Shown here piece after piece: positions 1-8,640 of a DNA stretch of 64,000 nt. The notes under the pieces were generated by a model. It was not told the origin of the DNA. It saw nothing but the letters and a program-made list of their open reading frames with translations, and did not search any database. Position 1 is the stretch's first letter. Every line of letters starts with the position of its first letter. Position numbers and translations under genes: made by a program. Origin of the DNA: Stenotrophomonas maltophilia D457 (GTDB lineage Bacteria; Pseudomonadota; Gammaproteobacteria; Xanthomonadales; Xanthomonadaceae). The stretch spans positions 4,063,001-4,127,000 of the forward strand of contig NC_017671.1 in NCBI RefSeq assembly GCF_000284595.1. Direction: 5' to 3'.

Positions 1-918
1 CTGCTGCGGACGTTCAGCGATGTGCACGTGCGTGCCACGCCGCAGCAGGTATTCGATGATCCGGCCGTGGATGCCGTAGTGATCGCCACGCCGAACGAAC
101 AGCACGCGCCACTGGCCATCGCGGCGCTGGCGGCAGGCAAGCATGTGCTGGTCGACAAGCCGTTCGCGCTGGATGTGGCCGAAGCGGAAACGGTGCTGGC
201 TGCGGCACGCGATGCCGGGCGCATCGCCACCGTGTTCCAGAACCGGCGTTTCGATGCCGACTTCCTCACCCTGCAGTCGCTGCTGGCCGAAGGCAGCTTG
301 GGCGATGTGGCCGAGTGCCACGCGCACTTCGACCGTTATCGTCCGCAGGTGCGCGACCGCTGGCGCGAACAGGACGGGCCCGGCAGTGGCCTGTGGTACG
401 ACCTCGGTCCGCACCTGCTGGACCAGATGCTGGTGCTGTTCGGCTGGCCCGAGGCAATCGATGCCGACCTGGCCGTGCAGCGCGAAGGTGGCGGCGGCAT
501 CGATTACTTCCACGCAATACTGCACTACCCACGGCATCGGGCGATCGTCCACGCCGGTTCCCTGGTGGCAGCGCAGACGCCGCACTTCAGTGTGCATGGC
601 AGCGCCGCCAGCTGGATCAAGCACGGCCTGGACGTGCAGGAGGCGCAGCTGCGCCGCGGCGTGGCGCCGGGTGCGCCAGGCTGGGGCCTCGATCCGCGGC
701 ATGGCGAGCTGGTGCGCTGCGATACCGAAGACAACGTGCAACGCAGCACCGTCGACAACCTGCCCGGCGACTATCGCCGGTTGTATGCGCAGTTCGCGGC
801 GGCGATGCACGGCGAGGGCGAAGCCACGGTCAGGCCGGTGCAGGCGCTGCAGCTGATGCGGTTGCTGCAGGCCGGCATGGACAGCGCGCGCGAAGGGCGG
901 CGGATCGCGTTGGGGTGA
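1..918 (+). CDS. Gfo/Idh/MocA family oxidoreductase (5' end outside window)
   Basis: Open frame from the first base of the window to the TGA at 916-918, so the N-terminal NAD(P)-binding glycine loop is missing. Visible features match the family: a VVIATPNEQH stretch, then a VDKPFALDVAEAE segment containing the EKP-like lysine, then the C-terminal substrate domain with a GSGLWYDLGPHLLDQ segment. Such enzymes are soluble NAD(P)-dependent dehydrogenases of sugars or inositols; the substrate cannot be read from sequence. The following gene, gnd, is on the other strand, so no shared operon is visible. A complete but divergent family member lies at 36851-37843. Confidence 0.9.
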   Translation: MLRTFSDVHVRATPQQVFDDPAVDAVVIATPNEQHAPLAIAALAAGKHVLVDKPFALDVAEAETVLAAARDAGRIATVFQNRRFDADFLTLQSLLAEGSLGDVAECHAHFDRYRPQVRDRWREQDGPGSGLWYDLGPHLLDQMLVLFGWPEAIDADLAVQREGGGGIDYFHAILHYPRHRAIVHAGSLVAAQTPHFSVHGSAASWIKHGLDVQEAQLRRGVAPGAPGWGLDPRHGELVRCDTEDNVQRSTVDNLPGDYRRLYAQFAAAMHGEGEATVRPVQALQLMRLLQAGMDSAREGRRIALG

Positions 919-1213
919 TCGGCAGGGCTGCGCCCTGCACCCGCACAAGCGGTAGTGCCGGCCGCTGGCCGGCAACCTCAACAGCAACGGCAAAAAACGG
1001 CAATCCGTGAGATGGCAGGATGGGTCCGGTTGCGGGAGCCGGACCCACCCCGCCTTCGACAGAGTCCCGCGCCCGACGGTAGGTGTCGACCTTGGTCGAC
1101 ACATCGACGTGGAAGCCATCGGAGACGGCTTTTGCAGAGTCGAGCCATGCTCGACTGCCTGCATGGGGTCAGAGCCCTTTCCTGCGGAAAGGGATCCGAC
1201 CCCGGCTTCGTGC
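919..1213. repeat. Intergenic repeat cluster: three SMAG-type palindromes and one GGGGTCAGA palindrome
   Basis: No gene. GTAG-headed palindromes lie at 952-976 (core TGCCGGCCGCTGGCCGGCA) and 1079-1102 (TGTCGACCTTGGTCGACA); a related one at about 1133-1158 has core GTCGAGCCATGCTCGAC. A different palindrome spans 1165-1204, beginning GGGGTCAGAGCCCTTTCC and closing with its complement ending GACCCC. The gap separates two convergent genes, so the hairpins could serve as bidirectional terminators. Confidence 0.8.
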
Positions 1214-2119
1214 TTACGACTTCTTGATGGCGTGGCCGCCGAATTCATTGCGCATCGCCGACAGCAGGCGGTCGGTGAACGAATTCGATTCGCGCGAGCG
1301 CAGGCGTTCCAGCAGCGACAGCGTGATCACCGGCGCCGGCACATCCAGCGCGATGGCTTCGGCCACGGTCCAGCGGCCTTCGCCGGAATCCTCCACGTAC
1401 GGGGCAATGCCATCCAGCGAAGGATTGCGCTTGAGGGCTTCCGTGCTCAGGTCCAGCAGCCACGAACGCACCACGCTGCCGTGGCGCCACACCTCGGCCA
1501 CCTGCGCCAGGTCCAGTTCCATCTCCTGCTTGCGCTCCATCAGCGCGAAGCCTTCGGCATAGGCCTGCATCATTCCGTACTCGATGCCGTTGTGGACCAT
1601 CTTGGTGAAGTGGCCGGCACCGGACGGGCCGACGCGCCCCCAGCCACGATCTTCGGCCGGGGCCAGCGTGCGCAGCAACGGTGCGATCTGCTCCACCACC
1701 GACGCTTCGCCACCGACCATCAGGCTGTAGCCTTCCTGCAGGCCCCACACGCCACCGCTGGTGCCGCAGTCGACGTAGCCCAGATCATCCTCGGCCAGCG
1801 CCTTGGCGCGGCGGATCGAGTCCTGGTAGTTGGAGTTGCCGCCGTCGATGACGATGTCACCCTCGGCCAGGTGCGGGGTCAGCTGGCCCAGCGTCTGGTC
1901 GACGGTTTCGCCGGCCGGTACCATCAGCCACACCACGCGCGGCACCGGCAGCGCGGCCACGGCGGCGGCCAGCGAATCAACCACCTCCAGGCCGGCCTCG
2001 GCGGCGCGCTGGCGGGCGCCTTCGCCCGGGTCGTAGCCGACCACGCGGTGGCCGCCGCGATGCAGGCGCTGGGCCATGTTGGCGCCCATGCGGCCGAGGC
2101 CGATCATTGCAATATCCAT
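1214..2119 (-). CDS. gnd: 6-phosphogluconate dehydrogenase, decarboxylating (short YqeC/GndA-like form)
   Basis: 301 residues, the length of the short bacterial form rather than the roughly 470-residue E. coli Gnd. The N-terminal dinucleotide loop is GLGRMG (residues 7-12), substrate-binding GTSGGVWG is at 119-126, and the catalytic KMVHNGIEYG segment gives Lys173 and Asn177. It oxidises and decarboxylates 6-phosphogluconate to ribulose 5-phosphate in the cytosolic pentose phosphate pathway. The ATG start gives a clean Rossmann N-terminus. The next gene upstream on this strand ends 10 bases away (2130), so the two may be co-transcribed, although they share no obvious function. Confidence 0.93.
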   Translation of the reverse strand: MDIAMIGLGRMGANMAQRLHRGGHRVVGYDPGEGARQRAAEAGLEVVDSLAAAVAALPVPRVVWLMVPAGETVDQTLGQLTPHLAEGDIVIDGGNSNYQDSIRRAKALAEDDLGYVDCGTSGGVWGLQEGYSLMVGGEASVVEQIAPLLRTLAPAEDRGWGRVGPSGAGHFTKMVHNGIEYGMMQAYAEGFALMERKQEMELDLAQVAEVWRHGSVVRSWLLDLSTEALKRNPSLDGIAPYVEDSGEGRWTVAEAIALDVPAPVITLSLLERLRSRESNSFTDRLLSAMRNEFGGHAIKKS

Positions 2120-2129
2120 TGTTTCACCT

Positions 2130-3383
2130 TCAGTTGGGGTCTAGGGTCAGGCTGCCTGGCCTGCCGGTAGCCGCGCAGTGGCGCAGCTGCGCCTCGCGCC
2201 AACGCCGGTAGAGCGTGGTATGCAGATTGTGCACCGCCAGGTCGATTGAAAACGGGGTTCGCGGGTTGCGATCGAGCAGGCGGGCGACGTGGTAGCCGAT
2301 GGGACGTATACCGCGTGGATGCACATAGATCACGAACTGCTGGTAGAACGGATCGTCCAGCAGCTGGTCCATGCGCGCGAGCGTGTCGTGGTAGCGCGGC
2401 GCCAGCCGTGCGCGCAACTGCGGATCGCGCTCGAACAGCAGGCGCTCGAAGTAGCGCTGGCCGATGCGCGGGATGTCCTGCGCCAGTTTCCAGAGTTCGG
2501 CATTGCGCTGGTCGTACCAGGCCAGGCCGCCGTGCTGCGCCAGGGCCTGCGCAGCGCCCTCGCCCACAGTGACGACCACGAAGTTCTCGGCCTGGTTGCT
2601 CAGGTCATCCAGCGTACCGTTGTCGTACACATGTTCGATGAAGCCGGGCACACCCACGAACGCCTGCCGCCCCATCGCCGAGGTGCGCACCGCCTTGCCG
2701 TCGGCGAAGAACTCGCCCGCGTGCGCGCCAAGCAGGATGCTGTCGGTGGCGTGCAGCGCGAGGAAGGTGCCGATCGACAGTTCATCCGCTGCGAACTCCG
2801 TATCGAACGCAGCATCGCCATACAGCTCGCGCTGGGTGGCCAGCTGCGCGACCTGGCGGCCGACACCGCACTCGGCGCGCACGGCACCGCTGTAGAACGC
2901 CTGCAGCGCATGGCTGTTGCCCGCACTGGGCACGAAGCCACGGCCGAAACTGCGCGTACGCTGCCAGCCCTGTGCCGGCGCGCCGCGCAGACCAAAGCCG
3001 ATCCAGCCCAGTTGCGGGCCGGAGAAACGGAACGTGGCATTGCCCTGCAATGCCGAGGTCGCGCGCCGCGTGGCCGCCCCCAGCTCGAAGGCATAGGCGC
3101 AGACCGTAGCAGGGTCTTCCAGCAGCTGCTGCAGCAGTGCCTGTCGTTCGCCTGCAGGCAGATCCGCCGGCCAGCGTACGCGCAGGTCACCCGCTGCCTG
3201 TGCCGCGGCGAGCGAGGAACGCGTACACACCGGGCCCTTGTGTACCTGCGGTGCACGCAGCTCGGCATCCTCGAAGCGCCACCCCAACCGCTGCAGCAGG
3301 CCCTGCGTACAGTCCGGGGATGGCGCTGCGACGACCCACGCGGGCGCCAGCAGCAGGGCTGCAATCAGCCACCTGCCGCGCAC
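2130..3383 (-). CDS. Exported protein of unknown function, 417 aa
   Basis: Begins with a typical Sec signal peptide (MRGRWLIAALLLAPAWVVAA, cleavage after the AA near residue 20), so the product is probably periplasmic. I do not recognise the family with certainty. A Glu-Cys pair (E171-C172, in VRAECGVGRQ) sits mid-protein and is followed by an acidic, aromatic-rich segment with EHVYDNGTLDDLSNQAENF around residues 250-268. This vaguely recalls the Glu-Cys active site of Bacillus spore transglutaminase Tgl, but that is speculation. Cysteines at 25, 53 and 95 could form disulfides. The start lies 2 bases after the stop of the upstream DUF2242 lipoprotein gene, which suggests a two-gene operon. 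Confidence 0.8.
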   Translation of the reverse strand: MRGRWLIAALLLAPAWVVAAPSPDCTQGLLQRLGWRFEDAELRAPQVHKGPVCTRSSLAAAQAAGDLRVRWPADLPAGERQALLQQLLEDPATVCAYAFELGAATRRATSALQGNATFRFSGPQLGWIGFGLRGAPAQGWQRTRSFGRGFVPSAGNSHALQAFYSGAVRAECGVGRQVAQLATQRELYGDAAFDTEFAADELSIGTFLALHATDSILLGAHAGEFFADGKAVRTSAMGRQAFVGVPGFIEHVYDNGTLDDLSNQAENFVVVTVGEGAAQALAQHGGLAWYDQRNAELWKLAQDIPRIGQRYFERLLFERDPQLRARLAPRYHDTLARMDQLLDDPFYQQFVIYVHPRGIRPIGYHVARLLDRNPRTPFSIDLAVHNLHTTLYRRWREAQLRHCAATGRPGSLTLDPN

Positions 3384-3385
3384 GC

Positions 3386-3982
3386 TCAGCCCTGGTCCGT
3401 GACCGCCGGTGCGGGTGCGGGCTCCGGTGCCGCTGCCGGCGATGGCGGCGGCTTGCCCGCCGCGGCCGGCAGGTACTGCTGCAGGCGCTGGAAGAAGCGA
3501 CGATAGAACTCGGCATCGGTGACCGTGCTGCTGGCCACCTTCACCAGCGAGTCGTCGTTGCTGCCGAAGGGCAGCGATACCGAACCCAGCGCTCCCACAC
3601 CGACACTGGCCGAGGTCGGGCTCTTCTTCAGCGCGTAGCGATCCTGCACTGCGCTGACGAACACCAGCGTCTGGCCGCCACGCGGGGCGCAGGAGATGCG
3701 CAGCACCAGCTGCTCATGGTCATCCTCGCGCGGCTGGAAGTTCTTGTTGCCTTCCACCTGTGCATCGTCGGAACGGGCGATGGCATAGCCCTGGCTGAGC
3801 AGCGTGCGGCGCGCCGCTTCGCAGGCTTCGCCCGGGCGCCCATCGACCGTGCGCGAGAAGGTATCGCCGGAATCGAAGGACTCGCGCAACACGGTGCTGT
3901 CGGCGGCACGGCCACCGCAGGCCGAGAGGATCAGGGCGCTGGTGAGCGCTACGGCGGCGCTGGAAAGACGGGAGGCCCGCAT
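3386..3982 (-). CDS. DUF2242 family lipoprotein
   Basis: 198 residues from ATG 3980-3982, chosen because it gives a clean lipoprotein signal (MRASRLSSAAVALTSALILSAC-GG, lipobox LSAC); the upstream in-frame extension is low-complexity and runs into a repeat. The body carries the DUF2242-like pattern of a Cys-containing helix (GEACEAARRTLLSQGY) followed by beta-rich sequence, and ends in a Pro/Ala-rich tail. Function unknown; predicted to be anchored in a membrane facing the periplasm. It is immediately followed by the exported 417-aa protein gene, so the two products may work together. Confidence 0.8.
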   Translation of the reverse strand: MRASRLSSAAVALTSALILSACGGRAADSTVLRESFDSGDTFSRTVDGRPGEACEAARRTLLSQGYAIARSDDAQVEGNKNFQPREDDHEQLVLRISCAPRGGQTLVFVSAVQDRYALKKSPTSASVGVGALGSVSLPFGSNDDSLVKVASSTVTDAEFYRRFFQRLQQYLPAAAGKPPPSPAAAPEPAPAPAVTDQG

Positions 3983-4091
3983 GGGTACTCCTGCGAGAAC
4001 GGAAGCACCAAGGGTAGTCCCACCCCCGTGTGCGGCAGGTCGACATACCCTCCCACGTTGCTCCCGGTTCATGCACGAAAAAGGGGACGGA

Positions 4092-4156
4092 AAAAGGGGA
4101 CGGAGGGAATTAAGTCGTTTGTGCCACAAACGACTTAATTCCCTCCGTCCCCTTTT
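4092..4156. repeat. GGGGACGGAGGG-family intergenic palindrome, copy 1
   Basis: Near-perfect inverted repeat with arms AAAAGGGGACGGAGGGAATT followed by AAGTCGTTT, folding on a GTGCCAC centre. A partial extra left-arm repeat (AAAAAGGGGACGG) precedes it at 4078-4090. The same sequence recurs at 55109-55217 and 59719-59796. The U-rich ends on both strands would allow termination in either direction. Confidence 0.9.
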
Positions 4157-4162
4157 ACGACG

Positions 4163-4185
4163 AGGGGCCGGCAATGCCGGCCCCT
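4163..4185 (-). terminator. Hairpin downstream of prc
   Basis: Perfect 10-bp stem AGGGGCCGGC / GCCGGCCCCT with loop AAT, located 25 bases past the prc stop codon. It lacks a strong T run of its own, but the neighbouring palindrome at 4092-4156 supplies one on this strand. Confidence 0.6.
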
Positions 4186-4209
4186 GAGGTGTCACATGCC
4201 GTGGCCGGC

Positions 4210-6387
4210 TCAGTCCGCCCAGCGCCCCGCGCCGGTGGACTGCGGCAGCACCTGGGCCGACAGCGGGCGGTCATTGGCCAGCAGATTGACCGCGTCAGCG
4301 AGGATCGAGGCCGACTCGCGCAGCAGCGGGTCCGGACGCTTTTCAGCGGCCTTCTCACGGGCGGCATCCTTGACGATGTCGCGCTCGTTGCCGGTCAGGC
4401 CATCGTCGCTGCTGTCGTCGGCCAGCGGGTCCAGGGCCAGGCCCAGTTCCTTGCGCTGCACCTGGCGCTCCTTGCGCTGGGCGTCCTGGCGCTCGCGCTC
4501 GGCACGACGGGTCGCCTCGTTGAGCGAGATGTACTTCTTCGCGGCCTCGGTGCGGAACTGCTCCACGTCCTCGTTCCACCACTGGAATTCCTTGTCAGTG
4601 GCGATGCGCGCGTCGTGGCGGGTCTCCAGCTTCGGCAGCAGCGGCGCGAAGTTGCCGTACTGGGTGTGCGGCACGGCGGCGATGCGGGTCCACGGCAGGG
4701 CGTTGTCGTAGGTGCTTTCGCCGAATTCGGTGGCATCGACGCTGGCCGGGAAGGCCAGGTCCGGCACCACACCCTTGTGCTGGGTGCTGCTGCCGCTGAT
4801 GCGGAAGAACTGGGCGATGGTCAGCTTGACCTGGCCGAAGCGCTGGGTCTCGCCGCTCGGCCAGCGATCGAGGTCGACGATGTTCTGCACGGTGCCCTTG
4901 CCGAAGCTGGTTTCACCGATCACCAGGCCACGGCCGTAGTCCTGGATGGCACCGGCGAAGATCTCCGAGGCCGAGGCCGAACCACGGTTGATCAGCACCG
5001 CCAGCGGGCCATCCCACGCCACGCCCTGGTTGCGGTCGCTGTTGACGGTAACGCGGCCACCGGACTCGCGCACCTGCACCACCGGGCCCTGTTCAATGAA
5101 CAGGCCGGTCAGTTCGATCGCTTCATCCAGCGAGCCCCCCCCGTTGTTGCGCAGGTCCAGCACCACGCCATCCAGCTTGTCGTTCTTGAAGCCGGCCAGC
5201 AGCTTGGCGACGTCGCGGGTGGCCGAGGCGTAGTCAGCGGCATTGCGGCGACGGCCTTCGAAGTCCTGGTAGAAGGTCGGCAGCTTGATCACGCCGATCC
5301 TGCGCGCCGGTTCGCCGTTGGCGGCCGGGATGCTCATGGTCTCGCCCTTGGCGGCCTGTTCGGCCAGGCGCACCTTCTGGCGGGTCAGGACCAGCGTGTG
5401 GTGCTTGCCGTCCACGCCCTCGGCGGCCGGGATGAATTCCAGCTTGACCTGGGTATCCTTGGCACCGCGGATCTTGGCCACGACGTCGTCGATGCGCCAG
5501 CCGATCACATCCTCGACCAGGCCGGACTTGCCCTGGCCAACGCCAACGATGCGGTCCCCCGGCTTCAGGGTGCCGTCCACTGCGGCCGGACCACCGGCGA
5601 TGATCTCGCGGATCACCACCATGTCGTCCTGCCGCTGCAGCTGCGCACCGATGCCTTCCAGCGACAGCGACATCGCCTGGTTGAAGTTCTCGGCGGTGCG
5701 CGGGGTGAAGTAGTCGGTGTGCGGATCAACCGCGCTGGTGTAGGCGTTCATGAAGAACTGGAAGACGTCTTCGCCCTTCAGCTCGTTGACCGACTTCTCC
5801 AGCGTCGCGTAGCGCTTGTCCAGCGTCTTGCGGATGTCGTCCGGCTTCTTGCCGGCCAGCTTCAGGCGCAGCCAGTCGTTCTTCACCGACTTGCGCCACA
5901 GCTCATCCAGTTCGGCACTGCTGGCCGCCCACGGAACCTTCTTGCGGTCGTATTCGAAGCGCTCGTCGGTGGTGAAGTCCGGCTCCTGCTTGAGCAGCTT
6001 GCGCGCATAGGCCACGCGCTCGCCGACGCGCTGCTTGTAGACCGCGAACACCTGGAACGCCGGCTCCAGCTCGCCGCCACGGATGGCCGAAGAGATGTTG
6101 GCTTCGAACGGCGCGAAGCGCGCCACGTCGGCCTGGGTGAAGTACTGCTTGCCGCCGTCCAGGGTCTCCAGGTAGCGCTTGAACACGTCCTTGGAGGTGG
6201 CCTCGTCCAGCGCGCGCGGGCGGTAGGCGTAGCGGCTGTCGGACAACAGGCCGTACACCAGCTTGGAGGTGGTCACCTGATCGGCGGTGGCCGCCGCGGG
6301 CAATGCGGGCGAGTCGGCCTTGGCCGCCAGCGCCAGCGGCGCGACCAGCGCCAGGGCCATCAGGAATGCGGGGGCTTTGAATTTCAT
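4210..6387 (-). CDS. prc: Carboxy-terminal processing (tail-specific) protease Prc
   Basis: 725 residues with an N-terminal signal peptide (about 1-21), so periplasmic. Order: N-terminal helical domain, PDZ domain (about 240-340; GAQLQRQDDMVVIREIIAGG), then the S41 peptidase core with the GSASASEIF motif holding the likely nucleophile Ser472 and GETSFGKGTVQ holding the general-base Lys497. A C-terminal basic and acidic helical region (EATRRAERERQDAQRKERQ) matches DUF3340 of E. coli Prc (about 680 aa). Prc degrades periplasmic proteins with non-polar C-termini and trims peptidoglycan hydrolases in E. coli, which fits the nearby cell-wall genes. It appears monocistronic. Confidence 0.95.
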   Translation of the reverse strand: MKFKAPAFLMALALVAPLALAAKADSPALPAAATADQVTTSKLVYGLLSDSRYAYRPRALDEATSKDVFKRYLETLDGGKQYFTQADVARFAPFEANISSAIRGGELEPAFQVFAVYKQRVGERVAYARKLLKQEPDFTTDERFEYDRKKVPWAASSAELDELWRKSVKNDWLRLKLAGKKPDDIRKTLDKRYATLEKSVNELKGEDVFQFFMNAYTSAVDPHTDYFTPRTAENFNQAMSLSLEGIGAQLQRQDDMVVIREIIAGGPAAVDGTLKPGDRIVGVGQGKSGLVEDVIGWRIDDVVAKIRGAKDTQVKLEFIPAAEGVDGKHHTLVLTRQKVRLAEQAAKGETMSIPAANGEPARRIGVIKLPTFYQDFEGRRRNAADYASATRDVAKLLAGFKNDKLDGVVLDLRNNGGGSLDEAIELTGLFIEQGPVVQVRESGGRVTVNSDRNQGVAWDGPLAVLINRGSASASEIFAGAIQDYGRGLVIGETSFGKGTVQNIVDLDRWPSGETQRFGQVKLTIAQFFRISGSSTQHKGVVPDLAFPASVDATEFGESTYDNALPWTRIAAVPHTQYGNFAPLLPKLETRHDARIATDKEFQWWNEDVEQFRTEAAKKYISLNEATRRAERERQDAQRKERQVQRKELGLALDPLADDSSDDGLTGNERDIVKDAAREKAAEKRPDPLLRESASILADAVNLLANDRPLSAQVLPQSTGAGRWAD

Positions 6388-6533
6388 TGACGTGCTCGAA
6401 GGCGCCTTGCCAAGGGGGAGACTGCAGGGTGTTCAGACACCACGACAGTGCCGAAAGTTGCCGGGTTTGTCATCCGGCCGCGCTCGGTGGAAAACCAGCC
6501 TAGCCGGGCCGGTGTAGCAAATTGTGAATGCAT

Positions 6534-6595
6534 GCAGAGCCGAGCCCATGCTCGGCTGGCCGGCAGCAAGCAGCCGAGCATGGGCTCGGCTCTAC
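6534..6595. repeat. Facing pair of SMAG palindromes
   Basis: Copies with core GAGCCGAGCCCATGCTCGGCT at 6534-6560 and its inverse at 6571-6595 face each other, so the pair can form two small hairpins or one long one. It lies between lipA (ending at 6635) and prc (starting at 6387), both on the minus strand, so it may insulate the two transcripts. Confidence 0.85.
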
Positions 6596-6608
6596 GGCAG
6601 GCAGAGGT

Positions 6609-6629
6609 GTGCGGACCAACGGTCCGCAC
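6609..6629 (-). terminator. Hairpin after lipA
   Basis: Stem GTGCGGACC / GGTCCGCAC with loop AAC, ending 6 bases beyond the lipA stop. No T tract follows on the minus strand, so its efficiency as an intrinsic terminator is uncertain. Confidence 0.5.
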
Positions 6630-6634
6630 CCGCC

Positions 6635-7645
6635 TCAGGAGACGCCGGCGCCCTTGGCCTGCACGTCAGCGTGGTACGACGAGCGCACCATCGGGCCGGA
6701 CGCCACGTGGCTGAAGCCCAGCGCGTAGCCGTAGTCTTCCAGCGCCTTGTAGTCCTCGGGGGTCCAGTACTTCAGTACCGGGTGGTGATGCGCGGTCGGC
6801 TGCAGGTACTGGCCGATGGTGATCATGTCCACATCGTGCGCGCGCAGGTCGCGCATGGTGGCCTTGATCTGTTCGAAGTCTTCGCCCAGGCCCAGCATGA
6901 TGCCGCTCTTGGTCGGCACGTCCGGGTGCTGTGCCTTGAAGTTCTTCAGCAGGTTCAGCGACCACTGGTAGTCCGCACCCGGGCGCACGTTGCGGTACAG
7001 GTCCGGCACGGTCTCGATGTTGTGGTTGAACACATCCGGCGGGTTCTGCGCCAGGATCTCCAGCGCGCGCTCCATGCGGCCCTTGCCACGGAAGTCCGGG
7101 GTCAGCACTTCGATGCGGGTACCCGGCGACTTTTCGCGGATGGCGGTGATGCAGTCGACGAAGTGCTGGGCACCGCCGTCACGCAGGTCATCGCGGTCGA
7201 CGCTGGTCACCACCACGTACTTCAGGCCCATGTCGGCCACGGTCTGGCCGAGGCTGGCCGGTTCGTTGGCATCCGGCGGCTTCGGGCGGCCATGGGCCAC
7301 GTCGCAGAACGAGCAGCGGCGGGTGCAGACCTCGCCGAGGATCATGAAGGTGGCGGTGCCATGGCCGAAGCATTCGTGGATGTTCGGGCAGCTGGCTTCC
7401 TCGCACACCGTCACCAGGCGGTTCTCGCGCAGCTTGGCCTTCAGGTTCTGCACGGCGTTGCCCGAGGGAATGCGCACGCGGATCCAGGACGGCTTGCGCA
7501 GCACCGGCGCGTCGGCGAACTGCACCGGCGAACGGTTGATCTTGTCACCGCCCAGCTGCTTGACCCCGGCCTGCAACGGCGCGGCGGACGGAGAGTCGCC
7601 CTGCACGATCTGCAGGGGAATGGAACGGGCGGTGGTTTCAGTCAT
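6635..7645 (-). CDS. lipA: Lipoyl synthase
   Basis: 336-residue radical-SAM enzyme that inserts two sulfur atoms into protein-bound octanoyl groups. Both iron-sulfur cluster motifs are intact: the auxiliary cluster C81/C86/C92 (CEEASCPNIHEC) and the radical-SAM CxxxCxxC at C107/C111/C114 (CTRRCSFC). The conserved C-terminal RSSYHA serine motif is also present. It follows lipB by 18 bases, giving the usual ybeD-lipB-lipA order for lipoylation of 2-oxoacid dehydrogenases in the cytosol. Confidence 0.98.
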   Translation of the reverse strand: MTETTARSIPLQIVQGDSPSAAPLQAGVKQLGGDKINRSPVQFADAPVLRKPSWIRVRIPSGNAVQNLKAKLRENRLVTVCEEASCPNIHECFGHGTATFMILGEVCTRRCSFCDVAHGRPKPPDANEPASLGQTVADMGLKYVVVTSVDRDDLRDGGAQHFVDCITAIREKSPGTRIEVLTPDFRGKGRMERALEILAQNPPDVFNHNIETVPDLYRNVRPGADYQWSLNLLKNFKAQHPDVPTKSGIMLGLGEDFEQIKATMRDLRAHDVDMITIGQYLQPTAHHHPVLKYWTPEDYKALEDYGYALGFSHVASGPMVRSSYHADVQAKGAGVS

Positions 7646-7663
7646 GGCAGTTCCGGGGGGCGG

Positions 7664-8374
7664 TCAGGCGGCCGCAGAAAGATCGGGCAGTTCCGGCGTG
7701 TGCTGCAGCAGCAGGCCGAACTGGCGGGCCAGGTGGTCCAGCAGCACCGGCTTGACGGCATCCAGCCCGGAGGGGCCGCCCAAGTCTACCACCGAGGTCA
7801 CCTGCAACCCCTGATAGCCACAGGGGTTGATGCGGTGGAAGGGTTCCAGGTCCATGGCCACGTTGAAGGCCAGGCCATGGAAGGTGCAGCCGCGGCGCAC
7901 GCGGATGCCAAGCGCAGCGATCTTGGCGCCACCGACGTAGACGCCCGGGGCGCCCTCGCGGCGTTCGGCGCCGATGTTCCACTCGGCCAGGGTATCGATG
8001 AGGGCCTGCTCGATGCGGCACACGTAGTCGCGCACACCGATGCCCAGCCGCGGCAGGCGCAACAGCGGGTAGACCACGATCTGGCCGGGCCCGTGATAGG
8101 TCACCTGGCCGCCACGGTCCACGTGCAGCACGGGGATGTCACCCGGCGCCAGCACGTGCTCATCCTTGCCGGCCTGGCCCAGGGTGAACACCGGATCGTG
8201 CTCGACTACCCACAGTTCGTCGGCGTCGGCGTCGCTGCGCTGGTCGGTGAAGCGCTGCATGGCGCGCCACACCGGCTCGTACGCCTGGCGGCCGAGGTCG
8301 CGGACCACCGCCGGACGCGGCGCGCGGTCTTCCGGGGCGGCTTCGGCCGGGCAGCTGTCGGCTACAGCGTCCAC
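7664..8374 (-). CDS. lipB: Octanoyl-[ACP]:protein N-octanoyltransferase
   Basis: 236 residues. Conserved LipB blocks are present: EHDPVFTLG, DRGGQVTYHGPGQ (about 86-97), the lysine in GGAKIAALGIR (Lys151) and the catalytic cysteine in INPCGYQG (Cys185). It moves octanoate from acyl carrier protein to lipoyl domains, the step before LipA. The N-terminal 20 residues before PAVVRDLG are not conserved in type; a shorter start is possible. Its start overlaps the end of the upstream ybeD-like gene by 13 bases, indicating translational coupling. Confidence 0.97.
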   Translation of the reverse strand: MDAVADSCPAEAAPEDRAPRPAVVRDLGRQAYEPVWRAMQRFTDQRSDADADELWVVEHDPVFTLGQAGKDEHVLAPGDIPVLHVDRGGQVTYHGPGQIVVYPLLRLPRLGIGVRDYVCRIEQALIDTLAEWNIGAERREGAPGVYVGGAKIAALGIRVRRGCTFHGLAFNVAMDLEPFHRINPCGYQGLQVTSVVDLGGPSGLDAVKPVLLDHLARQFGLLLQHTPELPDLSAAA

Positions 8375-8640
8375 TTCACTTCCGGGTGGTCGCGCAGCGC
8401 CTGGTGCGCCAGGTCGTACTGCTCGCGGCTCGCGGCCTTGAACACGATGCGGACGGACACGTACTTGCCGTTGGACGAATGCTTCCAGCTGATGCGTTCG
8501 TTCACCACATCGATGCCGGCAGCCAGCAGCAGACGGGGAAGCTCATGCTCCAGGCCGCGGTTGGCCGGGCCCATGGCGCTGAGCTCGAACTGGCCGGGGA
8601 ACTGGAAGCCGTGGTCGGGGTTGTCGGACTTGATTTCCAT
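8362..8640 (-). CDS. ybeD: YbeD/DUF493 family protein
   Basis: 92 residues from ATG 8638-8640 (MEIKSDNPDHGFQFPGQFEL). The DUF493 pattern is clear: an FQFPG opening and an SSNGKYVSVRIVF strand. E. coli YbeD is a small ACT-like fold protein of unknown role encoded just upstream of lipB, as here. The longer in-frame extension to 8754 lacks family-like sequence, so the shorter start is preferred. It is the first gene of the ybeD-lipB-lipA unit. Confidence 0.9.
   Translation of the reverse strand: MEIKSDNPDHGFQFPGQFELSAMGPANRGLEHELPRLLLAAGIDVVNERISWKHSSNGKYVSVRIVFKAASREQYDLAHQALRDHPEVKWTL

Noticed and set aside
1007..2170. Long plus-strand ORF over gnd (387 codons)
   Set aside because: It is the antisense reading of gnd in GC-rich DNA; the translation is rich in His, Gln and Arg without any family motif, while the minus strand gives a perfect Gnd.
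4092..4156. CRISPR repeat or phage attachment site
   Set aside because: Only isolated palindromes with no spacer series, integrase or tRNA nearby; copies lie far apart and next to stop codons.
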